From Yaniella flava (GTDB lineage Bacteria > Actinomycetota > Actinomycetes > Actinomycetales > Micrococcaceae), in NCBI RefSeq assembly GCF_039529295.1, contig NZ_BAAAMN010000003.1, positions 1 through 64,000 of the forward strand: a DNA stretch of 64,000 nt. Reading direction: 5' to 3'. Each line of letters opens with the position of its first letter. The stretch's first letter is position 1. Of this stretch, positions 24,633-34,353 are shown piece by piece. The notes under the pieces are model-generated. The model was not told the origin of the DNA, did no database searches, and saw nothing but the letters and a program-made list of their open reading frames with translations. The position numbers and the translations under genes were made by a program.

Positions 24633-26333
24633 ATGGACGAACTTCTGACCGCAGCCGAAGCTTGGGCGGCACTGGACCCACAATATGCTGACGTGTTGAC
24701 CCAGGAGATCGCAGCTGCCAAAGCTGGTGAAGACTGGGCGATCACTTCCCTGACCGCCCGCTTTGCTGGCTATCTGACGTTCGGTACGGCTGGTTTACGC
24801 GCCCCACTTGGTCCGGGCCCCGCCCACATGAATCGGGTGGTCGTACGTCGGGCAGCTGCCGGGCTCGCGGATTTTGCACTGGAGCGATGCAATCAGCCCG
24901 TCGTAGTCATAGGGTACGATGCGCGTCACGGGTCAAAGGATTTCGCCATCGATTCAGCCGCGGTTTTCACCGCGGCCGGTTGCCGCGTCAAACTCATGGC
25001 CACGACCGTCCCCACCCCGGTCTTGGCGTTTGCGCTCAAGCATTTGCAAGCTGATGTGGGCATCATGGTCACAGCGTCGCATAATCCACCTACCGATAAT
25101 GGCTACAAGGTATATCTTGGTGCGCGACTCGTTGGTGACAACGACTCGGCCGGTGCATACGCGCAAATTACCTCCCCCACCGATGAAGAAATTTCTCAAC
25201 ATATTGAACGCTGGAATCTCGCTGACGAGCTCCCACCGCTCGCCGAGTCAGGCTGGGAAGAAGTCACCTCGCATATTGTCGATGACTACATCGAGGCTGT
25301 TACGGCATTTCTGGAGGCACCCTATGCCTCAACTAACCGGTCAGAGCTAAACATCGTTTACACTCCGTTGCACGGAGTGGGCGCGGCGGTGTTTTGTCAG
25401 CTGATGGAATCCGCCGGCTTTGGTACCTTGTCGCTGGTAGGCCAACAGGTCGAACCAGATCCCACCTTCCCTACCGTGGCCTTCCCCAACCCGGAAGAAC
25501 CCGGTGCGTTGGATCTGGCCATCTCCACGGCAGATTCCTTACCGGATACTGATATCATCATCGCCCACGATCCGGATGCAGATCGTCTGGCTGTTGCGGT
25601 ACCAGTTGCCGGCGAGTGGCGGCGGCTCTCCGGGGATCAGGTGGGACTCTTGCTGGGCGCCCGGCTGATGCCACGGTTGCTTGACGAAGGCCTCATTGCA
25701 GCCAATTCGGTAGTTTCGGCACCACAGCTCGCTGAGCTCGCCACGCTTCACGGGGTAGCGCATCAGGTAACACCCACCGGTTTCAAGTGGATCTGTCGGG
25801 TGAAAAACCTGGGCTACGGATACGAAGAAGCGCTAGGTTATGCTGTTGCCCCGCACCTGGTCAATGATAAAGACGGGATGAGCGCCGCCGTCATTCTTGC
25901 TGATCTGGCAGCCGAGCTGAAAGCCGAGGACCGAACGCTGGTGGAGTATCTCGTAGAACTCAACCAGCTGATCGGGCCAACGCTGACCGATCAGGTGTCG
26001 GTGCCCGTCGAGACGCCCGGCGTTGGCGCAACACTTGTGGAGAATTTACGCACAAACCCGCCGCTGACACTCGCCGGGCAGAGTCCGCTGCGTACCGTGG
26101 ATTACCACAGCTTGGATGCAGAATTGGCCCAAGAGTACGGTCCTATGAATATGCTGGAATTTTCTACCGAAGCGCTGGTCGCTGCCCGGTTGATGATTCG
26201 GCCTTCGGGTACAGAACCAAAAGTAAAATGTTATCTGTCCGTCTCCGCTGCACCAGGAACAGCTCTGGAGACTGTGCAGGCCGCCATGGAACGTTTACGC
26301 GACGAAGCCGCCAACTTCGCCAATTTCGAATAA
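24633..26333 (+). CDS. Phospho-sugar mutase (phosphoglucomutase/phosphomannomutase family), probable phosphopentomutase role
   Basis: A 566-residue alpha-D-phosphohexomutase. Active phosphoserine loop MVTASHNPPTDNGYK near 146-160, metal loop HDPDADRLAVAV near 311-322, sugar loop GFKWICRVKNLGYGYEEALGYAV near 383-405 and phosphate loop RPSGTEPKVK near the end. Family members isomerise glucose or mannose phosphates, but this one lies one base after pnp and ten bases before deoC. That context suggests it turns (deoxy)ribose-1-phosphate into the 5-phosphate, replacing DeoB. The pnp-pmmB pair is also seen in Mycobacterium. The chemistry is certain; the pentose role is inferred. Confidence 0.9.
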   Translation: MDELLTAAEAWAALDPQYADVLTQEIAAAKAGEDWAITSLTARFAGYLTFGTAGLRAPLGPGPAHMNRVVVRRAAAGLADFALERCNQPVVVIGYDARHGSKDFAIDSAAVFTAAGCRVKLMATTVPTPVLAFALKHLQADVGIMVTASHNPPTDNGYKVYLGARLVGDNDSAGAYAQITSPTDEEISQHIERWNLADELPPLAESGWEEVTSHIVDDYIEAVTAFLEAPYASTNRSELNIVYTPLHGVGAAVFCQLMESAGFGTLSLVGQQVEPDPTFPTVAFPNPEEPGALDLAISTADSLPDTDIIIAHDPDADRLAVAVPVAGEWRRLSGDQVGLLLGARLMPRLLDEGLIAANSVVSAPQLAELATLHGVAHQVTPTGFKWICRVKNLGYGYEEALGYAVAPHLVNDKDGMSAAVILADLAAELKAEDRTLVEYLVELNQLIGPTLTDQVSVPVETPGVGATLVENLRTNPPLTLAGQSPLRTVDYHSLDAELAQEYGPMNMLEFSTEALVAARLMIRPSGTEPKVKCYLSVSAAPGTALETVQAAMERLRDEAANFANFE

Positions 26334-26342
26334 GGAGGGACC

Positions 26343-27038
26343 GTGTCCAATACTGCACCACTCAACCCGACCCAGGTGGATACGTTAGAGACTGCCCAAT
26401 TGGCAGCGAGGATCGATCACACGCTGTTGTCGCCGACGGCGTCGGCACAAGATATTGATAATCTCTGCGACCAAGCAGCAAATTATGGCACGGCCTCGGT
26501 CTGCATTCAGCCGATCTGGGTTGCACGGGCAGCCGAACGCCTCAAGAAAACCGACGTCAAAGTCTGCACCGTCATCGGTTTTCCCACCGGAGCCCACGCC
26601 CCACAAACCAAAGCATTCGAGACATCACAAGCGATCCACGACGGTGCCGATGAACTCGATATGGTCATCGACCAAGCCGCAGCATTAGCTTCCAATACAC
26701 GACAGGTCGTCAAAGACATCGCCGCCGTAGTCCACGCGGCCAATGACCACGATGTGCTCGTCAAAGTCATTCTCGAAACGGGAGCCCTGACCGATCAGGC
26801 CAAAGTCTTGGCGTGTGAAGCAGCCGTCGAGGCAGGAGCCGACTATGTTAAAACTTCCACCGGCTTCGGGACCGGTGGAGCCATAGTTGAAGACGTGCAG
26901 CTGCTGCGTAGTACCGTCGGCGAGTCCATCGGAGTGAAGGCATCCGGCGGGATACGTACCCGCGACGACGCACTCAATATGTTAAAGGCCGGCGCAACCA
27001 GGCTCGGTGCCAGCTCAACGTACGCTATTCTTAGTTAA
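26343..27038 (+). CDS. deoC: Deoxyribose-phosphate aldolase
   Basis: A 231-residue class I aldolase that splits 2-deoxyribose-5-phosphate to acetaldehyde and glyceraldehyde-3-phosphate. Motifs: RIDHTLLSP near 24-32, VCTVIGFPTGA near 73-83, DELDMVID near 103-110, LVKVILETG near 140-148, the Schiff-base lysine in DYVKTSTGFGTGGA near 168-181 and VKASGGIRT near 199-207. GTG start with AAGGAGGGACC directly upstream. Completes the nucleoside catabolism route with PNP and the mutase. Confidence 0.96.
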   Translation: MSNTAPLNPTQVDTLETAQLAARIDHTLLSPTASAQDIDNLCDQAANYGTASVCIQPIWVARAAERLKKTDVKVCTVIGFPTGAHAPQTKAFETSQAIHDGADELDMVIDQAAALASNTRQVVKDIAAVVHAANDHDVLVKVILETGALTDQAKVLACEAAVEAGADYVKTSTGFGTGGAIVEDVQLLRSTVGESIGVKASGGIRTRDDALNMLKAGATRLGASSTYAILS

Positions 27039-27110
27039 CAACACATCATCGCCGTGTCGACCAGACTATGCTGGCGACAGTAACCCTTTCTGAAAGCACG
27101 AGGTGTCCCC

Positions 27111-27383
27111 TTGATTCGTGACGGTAAACCGGTTGATTACTCCGGCCAGGGCAGTACCGCAGGGAACTTGATAGCAGCTGCTATCGTATCCGTCTTGTTT
27201 GTTGGCGGACTGTACATGTTCAACACGCTTGACTTCTACAACGTGTGGATTCCGATGTCGGGTGTTATGGTCCTGTGTTCACTGGCGTATTTCATTCCGA
27301 AACAGCTCATGGGCCATTCCAACACCGTTGATCATGACTTCATCACCGACCCGGTCCACGAGACCAAGTCACCAAATATGTAA
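27111..27383 (+). CDS. Small two-helix membrane protein
   Basis: A 90-residue protein with TTG start. Two hydrophobic helices (GNLIAAAIVSVLFVGGLYMF near 18-37 and WIPMSGVMVLCSLAYFIP near 46-63), and a polar C-terminal tail. No family recognised. It follows deoC by 72 bases and ends 22 bases before a strong terminator, which supports it as a real gene, possibly the last of the deo operon or its own unit. Confidence 0.65.
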   Translation: MIRDGKPVDYSGQGSTAGNLIAAAIVSVLFVGGLYMFNTLDFYNVWIPMSGVMVLCSLAYFIPKQLMGHSNTVDHDFITDPVHETKSPNM

Positions 27384-27404
27384 GCTGATCTACGAAATTT
27401 TTGT

Positions 27405-27445
27405 CGCGGCACCCCGAGGTCACTCTGGGTGCCGCGATTTTTTGT
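27405..27445 (+). terminator. Rho-independent terminator
   Basis: Ten-pair perfect stem CGCGGCACCC with GGGTGCCGCG around a 12-base loop, followed by ATTTTTTG. Ends the unit of the small membrane protein. Confidence 0.9.
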
Positions 27446-27541
27446 GTGGCACCGGACTGTGCTGACCGCTCTGGCACCATTTTGTGAGTAAGGTTTGCAG
27501 TAAGCTTCCGTCCACTGCCACCAAAGTTCTGAAACGAATCT

Positions 27542-28603
27542 ATGTCCACCACACGTGTTCCTCGCAATATCGGCATCGATCTACTGCGAGTCTTTTCCAT
27601 CATGATGGTTGTGGTTGGTCACGCCGGTGCGTTCCCGAACGATGAGCTACTCACGATGTGGCGCATGCCGTTATTCTTCATGCTGTCGGGCTTCTTTTTT
27701 ACCAGCGGACGAACCCTAAAAGTTGAGTTTATACGCCGCTGGGACACCCTCATCATCCCGTATTTAGCGTGGTCGGTCATCATCTCCATCTGGCTAATCG
27801 TCAGCATGTGGGACCGTACAGACCTTATCCTCGAGCATCTCCACTCCGGGTGGGCTGGCGGGTCTGGCCAGTCGATTTTCTGGATGGCAGCGTGGTTTAT
27901 CACCACCCTGGCTGGTGCGACCCTTCTGCGTCGCTTCTTAGAACGTTTTGGCACCACCGTCGTGTGGCTGGTTGCCGTGGCCGGTCTGGTCACCACCTAC
28001 GTATTTTCGGCGATGGTAGACAACGGCACCCTGGAGACACATCCGCTCGTCGATACGCCACTACGCCTCGGACTGGCGTGGCCTGTCATATTCTACCTGT
28101 TGGTCGGCGAATTACTGCGCAAACTCGTGATGCCGATTGTACGAAAGTACTCATCGCACGTTCTGGCGATCAGCGGGCTTGCCCTGGTATCAGCAGCGCT
28201 GTTCGTAACCTGGCGATTCGACATCAGCGCTCACTACATTCAATCTGGAGACTTCGGGGCGCCCGGTCTCACACCGTTGATTGCCATCGCGGTCACCATC
28301 GGGTTTATTTTGCTCTTTGCCACCTGGATCAACGATCTCCTTCAGAAATTCCCAGCCGCACAAGCGACGGTGTCCCGCCTGGTACGCACCGGCACCCCGG
28401 TGGTGTTCTTCCACGGGCTCGTCCTGGTCTGGCTGTACCAGCATGATTATGGGGACGACACGCTCTACCAATTCTTCTTGCGTGTCGTCGTCTCCATCGT
28501 GTTGTCCTTTGTGATAGCCCTGTTGATCAACAGCACTCCCGCAGCACGTCTGCTGTCTGGTGCTCCGCAAGAACCGAAGCTTTTCCGGGATCGAACATTC
28601 TAA
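27542..28603 (+). CDS. Acyltransferase family 3 membrane protein
   Basis: A 353-residue, roughly ten-helix membrane protein of the acyltransferase-3 family. N-terminal signature NIGIDLLRVFSIMMVVVGHAGAF near 9-31 (Arg and the catalytic His near 17 and 27) and MPLFFMLSGFFF near 42-53 are typical; FIRRWDTLIIPYLAW near 65-79 matches the family RR...P pattern. Such enzymes O-acylate extracellular polysaccharides, peptidoglycan or lipids. Single gene, convergent with mfd six bases away. Substrate unknown. Confidence 0.85.
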   Translation: MSTTRVPRNIGIDLLRVFSIMMVVVGHAGAFPNDELLTMWRMPLFFMLSGFFFTSGRTLKVEFIRRWDTLIIPYLAWSVIISIWLIVSMWDRTDLILEHLHSGWAGGSGQSIFWMAAWFITTLAGATLLRRFLERFGTTVVWLVAVAGLVTTYVFSAMVDNGTLETHPLVDTPLRLGLAWPVIFYLLVGELLRKLVMPIVRKYSSHVLAISGLALVSAALFVTWRFDISAHYIQSGDFGAPGLTPLIAIAVTIGFILLFATWINDLLQKFPAAQATVSRLVRTGTPVVFFHGLVLVWLYQHDYGDDTLYQFFLRVVVSIVLSFVIALLINSTPAARLLSGAPQEPKLFRDRTF

Positions 28604-28609
28604 GTCCTG

Positions 28610-31600
28610 CTAGTTATCACCGAAAATGGTGGCAATAAATTCGCCCGCCCACTCGAGTAAGTCTGCATCGACCAGCTCTTTACCGGTGACCGCCTTGGTT
28701 TTCGGTCTCGGCACCATGAGCGCTTTGAGCGGAGGACGATGCGTGGCGCCGGGATACATGCGTTTCAACCGCATCGCCCGAGAGTCTGGCAAGGATTCCA
28801 CCGGACCAAACTTGATGTTCTTGCCCATCAACATGACTTCGTAAATGCCATACTCTCGGGCAGTATTACGGAAGTTGGCGACTGCGACGAGGTTCTCGGC
28901 GGCCTCTGGCAGCGCTCCGTAGCGATCTTTGAGTTCCTCAACGACCGCGTTGACGGCATCGGTATCGGCCGCTTGGGCAAGATTCCGGTAAGCCTCAAGG
29001 CGTAGTCGTTCACCCGGTATGTAGTCGTGTGGCAGGTGCGCGTTGACGGGCAATTCGACTTTAACTTCTTCAGGGGTGGTGTCTTCTTCGCCTTTGAAAT
29101 CAGACACGGCTTCACCGACCATGCGCAGATACATGTCAAAACCCACACCGGCGATGTGACCGGATTGTTCGCCGCCGAGCAGGTTGCCGGCACCACGAAT
29201 TTCGAGGTCTTTTTGTGCCAGTTGCAAACCAGAGCCCAGCTCATTGTGTGTTGCAACGGCTTTGAGGCGTTCCATCGCGACCTCGTTGAGGGGCTTGCCT
29301 GCGTCGTAGAGGAAGTAGGCGTAGGCCCGGTCTCGGCCACGACCTACACGACCGCGTAACTGGTGGAGTTGTGACAGCCCATACCGGTGGGCATCTTCAA
29401 TGATCAGTGTGTTCGCATTGGCAATGTCTAAGCCGGTTTCGATGATGGTCGTAGAAACAAGTACATCGTACTCTTTCTCCCAAAAGTCGACCATGATCTG
29501 TTCTAGTGTGCTTTCGCCCATGCGTCCGTGGGCTACGGCTACTCGTGCCTCCGGTATCAATTCCTGGATGCGGGCGGCCACTTTGTTGATGGTATTGACG
29601 CGGTTGTGCACGTAAAAGACCTGTCCCTCACGCATCAACTCACGTCGGATGGCTGCCGTAATCTGCTTATCGGTGTACGGCCCCACGTAGGTCAGTACCG
29701 GGTGGCGTTGCTCCGGCGGTGTCGCCAGTGTTGACGTCTCACGAATACCGGTCATCGACATTTCCAGGGTGCGTGGAATTGGGGTCGCCGTCATCGCGAG
29801 GACGTCAACGTTGGTGCGCATTTGCTTGAGTTTTTCTTTGTGCTCCACACCAAAGCGTTGTTCTTCATCGACGATGATGAGCCCCAGATCCTTGAATTGG
29901 ACCTCGTTGGACAACAACCGGTGCGTGCCGATGACCATATCGACGGTTCCTTCAGCGAGCCCGTTGAGTGTTTCGCGCGTTTCTTTCGCATTTTGGAAGC
30001 GTGACAGAGCGCGCACGGTCAGTGGGAAGCCAGCGAACCGTTCGGTAAAAGTTTCATTATGCTGCCGCGCCAACAACGTGGTGGGCACCAGCAGTGCTAC
30101 CTGCTTACCATCCTGAATGGCTTTAAACGCCGCCCGAACAGCAACTTCTGTTTTCCCAAAGCCGACATCACCGGCGACCAGTCGGTCCATCGGGATTTCG
30201 GCTTCCATATCGTGTTTGACTTCTTCGACCGTCGTGAGCTGGTCAGGCGTCTCCATATGGGGGAAGGCTTCTTCGAGCTCTGACTGCCACGGTGTATCCG
30301 GTGGATAAGCGTGTCCCGAAGTTGCCATACGTGCCGAATACAGTTGGATGAGCTCTTTGGCAATCTCACGGGTAGCACGACGTGCTTTGGACTTGGTCTG
30401 AGCCCAGTCGGAGCCGCCCATCTTCGACAAGGTCGGGACATCGCCACCAACGTATTGCGAAACCTGGTCCAATTGATCAGTCGGCACAAAGAGACGATCC
30501 CCTGCACCGCCACGTTTCGACGGGGCAAACTCTAAGACCAGATATTCGCGGTAGCCTTCTTCTCCGGCGGTCGATCGGGCACCGGCCACTTTGCGTCGTT
30601 CAAGCTCAATAAATTTCGCGATGCCGTGCTGGCTATGCACCACGAAGTCGCCTTCTTCCAGGGTGAGCGGATCCACGGCATTGCGACGTTTACGCGCGAG
30701 GGAACGTTTTTCACCACGCTGGGTACCTGCGGCTTGGCGTCCGAACAGATCGTATTCGGTCACCACGGCCAGCCGTTGCTGTGCCCAAGCAAACCCTGAC
30801 CCCAAGGAGGCCACGGTGATTTGAATCTGGGCTGGTGCAACATCGGTGATGTGCTCGACCACGGTTGCGGTGTGGCCCTGCTCTAAAAACAGTTCGGCCA
30901 GTCGGCGGGCCGGTCCAGGCCCGTGGGTGGCCACCGCGATGGACCATTGGTTTTTCAGCCGATCGCCCACGTGTTCCATGAGTGCCGGTACATCACCGGC
31001 GAACTGCGCAGGTGCGTTGAAGTCGCTACGCAGCACAGTGGTATCCAACGCTTCGTCCAGTTCAAAGGCGGTAAATTGCCACCAGCCCTGGTCGCGTTCC
31101 AAGGCCTGGGCGCGGGTATCGCCCAGCGTTGCAAAACCGCCGGCTTCCTGTTGGTTTTCTACCGGGGCGGCGAGTCCTTCGCCGGCTGCAGCCCAGGCGG
31201 CCTCTAAGAACTCTTCGTTGGTAGTCAGTAGGTCATGGACGCGGCTACGCACTTTTTCTGGTTCGACCATAATGGTGACCGAGCCTTCGGGCAGAACGTC
31301 TATGAACGATTCCATCTCGGTGACCAGCGGTGCCAGAGATTCCATGCCTTCCACAGCGAGCCCATTCGACATGGGTTCCAGCATTTCCAAGACATTTGGC
31401 ATGGATGCTTGGAGGTCGCGTGCACGCTGCTGGACCTGATCAGTCAGTAAGAGTTCACGACACGGTGGTGCGTAGACACTCGTCGGCGTTTCGGAACCAT
31501 CTTCGGATGTGTCGACGAGCGATCGCTGATCTGCGATCGAGAAGTAGCGGATCTCTTCGACCTCATCGCCAAAAAATTCAATACGATACGGGTGAGCATC

Positions 31601-32215
31601 GGTGGGCGGAAAGACATCGATGATACCGCCCCGTACCGCGAATTCCCCGCGACGTGAAACCATGTCGACGCGAGAATACGCGGCGTTGGCGAGGTCTTGG
31701 ACGACCTGGTCGAAATCGTAGAAGTCACCGGTCTTTAGCAACACCGGTTCCAGGTCGCCGAGTCCTTTGACGATGGGCTGGACGATCGAGCGTACCGGTG
31801 CGGTCAGTACTTTCAGCGGCAGTTGGCCATCTCGGCCCGGATGCGCCAGTTTGCGTAAGATCGCCATACGTTCACCCACGGTGTCACTGCGCGGTGAGAG
31901 TCGTTCGTGGGGCAGGGTCTCCCAGGACGGGAAGTGTCCGATGCTGTCAGCATCCATCCACGAACCTAGCCCGCGGGCGAGGTCTTCGGCTTCGCGCGCG
32001 GTTGCAGTGACCAGCAATACCACGGGTGTCTGAAACGTCGAAGAGTCGAGAGCCTGGGCAAGCGTAGCGGTCACGGCTTCGCGTGCACCATCCGGCAGAG
32101 TTAAAGATAGGTCCGAGGTACGCTCGGACCGTGTAATCGAAGATCGCATCGCCGCGACGGCGGTGTCGGTTTCGAGATGGGGTAAGAGCCCTGATAACAC
32201 GGCATTTTCAGACAA
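28610..32215 (-). CDS. mfd: Transcription-repair coupling factor
   Basis: A 1201-residue Mfd, full length. It removes RNA polymerase stalled at lesions and recruits UvrA. UvrB-like N-terminal region (about 1-350), RNA polymerase interaction domain (DFVVHSQHGIAKFIELERR), then a SF2/RecG-like motor: Walker A GDVGFGKTEVAVRAAFKA, LVPTTLLARQH, IGTHRLLS, DEEQRFGVEHKE, TATPIPRTLEMS, STTIIETGLDIANANT, QLRGRVGRGRDRAYAYF, and the C-terminal TRCF domain (EEVKVELPVNAHLPHDYI). All motifs are intact. Confidence 0.97.
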   Translation of the reverse strand: MSENAVLSGLLPHLETDTAVAAMRSSITRSERTSDLSLTLPDGAREAVTATLAQALDSSTFQTPVVLLVTATAREAEDLARGLGSWMDADSIGHFPSWETLPHERLSPRSDTVGERMAILRKLAHPGRDGQLPLKVLTAPVRSIVQPIVKGLGDLEPVLLKTGDFYDFDQVVQDLANAAYSRVDMVSRRGEFAVRGGIIDVFPPTDAHPYRIEFFGDEVEEIRYFSIADQRSLVDTSEDGSETPTSVYAPPCRELLLTDQVQQRARDLQASMPNVLEMLEPMSNGLAVEGMESLAPLVTEMESFIDVLPEGSVTIMVEPEKVRSRVHDLLTTNEEFLEAAWAAAGEGLAAPVENQQEAGGFATLGDTRAQALERDQGWWQFTAFELDEALDTTVLRSDFNAPAQFAGDVPALMEHVGDRLKNQWSIAVATHGPGPARRLAELFLEQGHTATVVEHITDVAPAQIQITVASLGSGFAWAQQRLAVVTEYDLFGRQAAGTQRGEKRSLARKRRNAVDPLTLEEGDFVVHSQHGIAKFIELERRKVAGARSTAGEEGYREYLVLEFAPSKRGGAGDRLFVPTDQLDQVSQYVGGDVPTLSKMGGSDWAQTKSKARRATREIAKELIQLYSARMATSGHAYPPDTPWQSELEEAFPHMETPDQLTTVEEVKHDMEAEIPMDRLVAGDVGFGKTEVAVRAAFKAIQDGKQVALLVPTTLLARQHNETFTERFAGFPLTVRALSRFQNAKETRETLNGLAEGTVDMVIGTHRLLSNEVQFKDLGLIIVDEEQRFGVEHKEKLKQMRTNVDVLAMTATPIPRTLEMSMTGIRETSTLATPPEQRHPVLTYVGPYTDKQITAAIRRELMREGQVFYVHNRVNTINKVAARIQELIPEARVAVAHGRMGESTLEQIMVDFWEKEYDVLVSTTIIETGLDIANANTLIIEDAHRYGLSQLHQLRGRVGRGRDRAYAYFLYDAGKPLNEVAMERLKAVATHNELGSGLQLAQKDLEIRGAGNLLGGEQSGHIAGVGFDMYLRMVGEAVSDFKGEEDTTPEEVKVELPVNAHLPHDYIPGERLRLEAYRNLAQAADTDAVNAVVEELKDRYGALPEAAENLVAVANFRNTAREYGIYEVMLMGKNIKFGPVESLPDSRAMRLKRMYPGATHRPPLKALMVPRPKTKAVTGKELVDADLLEWAGEFIATIFGDN

Positions 32216-32338
32216 ATCTAACTTCCAATATCCTGGTAATATTCACATCCGGCGCACATATAAGCATAACCGTTTTCACAGCGTCACCGTCTACACTCAC
32301 TCAGCATCCACTGCTGTCGAGTAATAGAGAGGAAGCAC

Positions 32339-32863
32339 ATGGCCTTCAACGAAACCACGACCATCTCATACGCCCCTGAAAAAGTATTTAACGGTCTCAT
32401 AAGTCGTGATTTTCAGGAGTATGCATCGGAGGCATTCCGTGCCGATCTTGACAAATTTTCTGTGGTACCAGCTCAGCCAGCAGCTGCCGATACCGTTGCA
32501 GTCGACATTACGCGCACGGTCAATGGCGAAGACTTTGCACAGAAGCTGCCTTCTGCTGTGCAGCGTTTCGCTAAAGGACGTATCAGCGTCGAACAGCAAG
32601 AAGCCTGGTCGGCGGCAGCCGAGGACGGCTCACGCGATGCCAATGTCACCATCAAGGTTTCTATGGTCAAAGCCACCGCGAAGGCGACCATTAAGCTGTT
32701 CCCTGCCAAAGGTGGTACAGCTACTGTCGTAGAAACTGAAGGCAGCGTCAAATCATCGATACCGCTGGTGGGATCCAAGGTCGCACAATTGGCCGAACCA
32801 CAAGTCGGCAAATTGCTCAATGGGTTGACTCAGAAACTCGAAGCCTGGTTAAAAGACCACTAA
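32339..32863 (+). CDS. DUF2505 family protein
   Basis: A 174-residue actinobacterial DUF2505 protein with a SRPBCC/START-like fold: FNETTTISYAPEKVFNGL at the N terminus and a C-terminal amphipathic helix (VGSKVAQLAEPQVGKLLNGLTQKLEAWL). Such folds usually hold a lipid-like ligand; no activity is known for this family. RBS GAGAGGAAG lies close before the ATG. Divergent from mfd and convergent with pth. Confidence 0.82.
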   Translation: MAFNETTTISYAPEKVFNGLISRDFQEYASEAFRADLDKFSVVPAQPAAADTVAVDITRTVNGEDFAQKLPSAVQRFAKGRISVEQQEAWSAAAEDGSRDANVTIKVSMVKATAKATIKLFPAKGGTATVVETEGSVKSSIPLVGSKVAQLAEPQVGKLLNGLTQKLEAWLKDH

Positions 32864-32885
32864 GTTTTCCGAAACTAACGTCACA

Positions 32886-32919
32886 CGGCGAGATGTATCC
32901 GAAGAGGTGCATCTCGCCG
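32886..32919. terminator. Terminator hairpin between DUF2505 gene and pth
   Basis: Ten-pair perfect stem CGGCGAGATG with CATCTCGCCG and a 14-base loop, placed between converging genes. Confidence 0.72.
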
Positions 32920-32930
32920 AAATGTTTCAT

Positions 32931-33542
32931 CTACTTTTGATGGAACCGGTTTTGGGTCACGGTGAGGCCGTGTTCGATCAGTGATTCCACCGCGTCGGCG
33001 GCTCGATCGATATGCAGTGCCAGCGTTTCGTGTTCGGTGGATGAAAATGGCCGCAGCACGTAGTCTGCAGCTGACATTCGTCCGGGTGGTCGGCCGACAC
33101 CAGCTCTGACGCGCAGGTAGTCTTTGGTACCGAGCGCCTGTGTAGTGGATTTCAATCCGTTGTGGCCGCCTTCTCCCCCGCCGCGTTTGATACGCAGGTT
33201 ATCGAAGTCGATGTCGAGTTCGTCATGAATGACGATCAAATTTTCGGGACCGATGTTGAAAAATTTCAGCAGGGCAGCGATAGGTTTGCCCGAGAGATTC
33301 ATGTAGGTGGCGGGTTTGGCAAGAATTATTTTTGGACCGCCGATACCCAACCGAAATTCAGCGACCGCAGCACCGGCTTTGTGCACGTTCCATCGCTGAG
33401 AGTTGCGATCGGCGAGTTCGTTGACCACCATGTGGCCAATGTTGTGGCGGGTCGCGGCATAACGGTCGCCGGGATTACCCAATCCCACCACCAGTACTGG
33501 ACCGGCGGTGGGATCGAGTATTCCTGTTGCCTGAGTAGTCAA
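32931..33542 (-). CDS. pth: Peptidyl-tRNA hydrolase
   Basis: A 203-residue Pth, which frees tRNA from drop-off peptidyl-tRNA. Motifs: VVGLGNPGDRYAATRHNIGHMV (Asn and catalytic His near 17-38 of the mature protein), KPATYMNLSGKP, VIHDELDIDF (catalytic Asp), and RGGGEGGHNGLKS. I place the start at a TTG (33542), ten bases after the rplY stop; the open frame continues upstream but only as a shadow inside rplY. The length then matches the family. Downstream of rplY as in other actinobacteria. Confidence 0.94.
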   Translation of the reverse strand: MTTQATGILDPTAGPVLVVGLGNPGDRYAATRHNIGHMVVNELADRNSQRWNVHKAGAAVAEFRLGIGGPKIILAKPATYMNLSGKPIAALLKFFNIGPENLIVIHDELDIDFDNLRIKRGGGEGGHNGLKSTTQALGTKDYLRVRAGVGRPPGRMSAADYVLRPFSSTEHETLALHIDRAADAVESLIEHGLTVTQNRFHQK

Positions 33543-33552
33543 CTCTGCGGTC

Positions 33553-34179
33553 TTATTCTTGGTTCTCAGCGTCTTGTTCGGCAACGGTTGGGACTTCGCC
33601 GGAACCGTCTTCGTCGGTCTCTTCGCCCAGATCCTGGTCGGTGACGAGGTCAACGGTTGCAATGAGGTAGTCCTCATCTTCTGCAATGGTGACACCTTCT
33701 GGCAGGATAACGTCTGGAGCGTAGACGTGGTCGCCGGCTTCACGGTCGGTCATGTCGATGGTGACGTTGTCTGGCAGATCCAGTGCGTCAGCTTCAACAG
33801 CCACGGTAGTGACGTCCATGACGTAGGTGTGTTCTGGTGCGACTTCACCGGTGACTTCAATGTAGACGTCAACGGTGACGCGTTCGCCACGGCGCACGTG
33901 GACGAGGTCCACGTGTTTGATCTCGTCTTTGAGTGGGTTGCGCTGGATGTCTTTTGGCAGCACGAGTTCTTTGCAGTCACCTTCAATGAGGCGAATCAGC
34001 TGGTTTGCGTGGCGCAAGGCCAAGAAACCTTCGTGACGTGGCAACAGCAAGTGACGTGGTTCTTCGCCGTGTCCGTAGAGGACCGCTGGGATGTAGCCTG
34101 CACTGCGTGCACGACGGGATGCGCCCTTACCGAATTCGGTGCGGGTTTCGACTGACAGATCAATGTATTCAACAGCCAT
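33553..34179 (-). CDS. rplY: 50S ribosomal protein L25/general stress protein Ctc
   Basis: A 208-residue long-form L25 (TL5/Ctc type) that binds 5S rRNA. The N-terminal domain (TRTEFGKGASRRARSAGYIPAVLYG) and the C-terminal beta domain (DLPDNVTIDMTDREAGDHVYAPDVILPEG) are present, with an acidic tail. ATG at 34179 has AGGAGGAAT upstream. It lies between prs and pth, the common actinobacterial order. Confidence 0.95.
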   Translation of the reverse strand: MAVEYIDLSVETRTEFGKGASRRARSAGYIPAVLYGHGEEPRHLLLPRHEGFLALRHANQLIRLIEGDCKELVLPKDIQRNPLKDEIKHVDLVHVRRGERVTVDVYIEVTGEVAPEHTYVMDVTTVAVEADALDLPDNVTIDMTDREAGDHVYAPDVILPEGVTIAEDEDYLIATVDLVTDQDLGEETDEDGSGEVPTVAEQDAENQE

Positions 34180-34353
34180 AATGATTCCTCCTGTAGTAGT
34201 CCAAAGTGCGTGTGCACTTCTATTTTCCAGGCAGGAACTGCAGAACGACACAAGAGTGTCTGCAAAGCCTCGTCGATCACGGAGTGGGTGAGACTCCCTC
34301 GCCTGGGCAACGACTCACCACTATAGCATTCGTCAGCGCTGCCGACGAACTCG

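Noticed and set aside
33543..33743. Upstream extension of the pth frame
   Set aside because: It lies inside rplY in another frame; the TTG at 33542 gives the normal Pth length.
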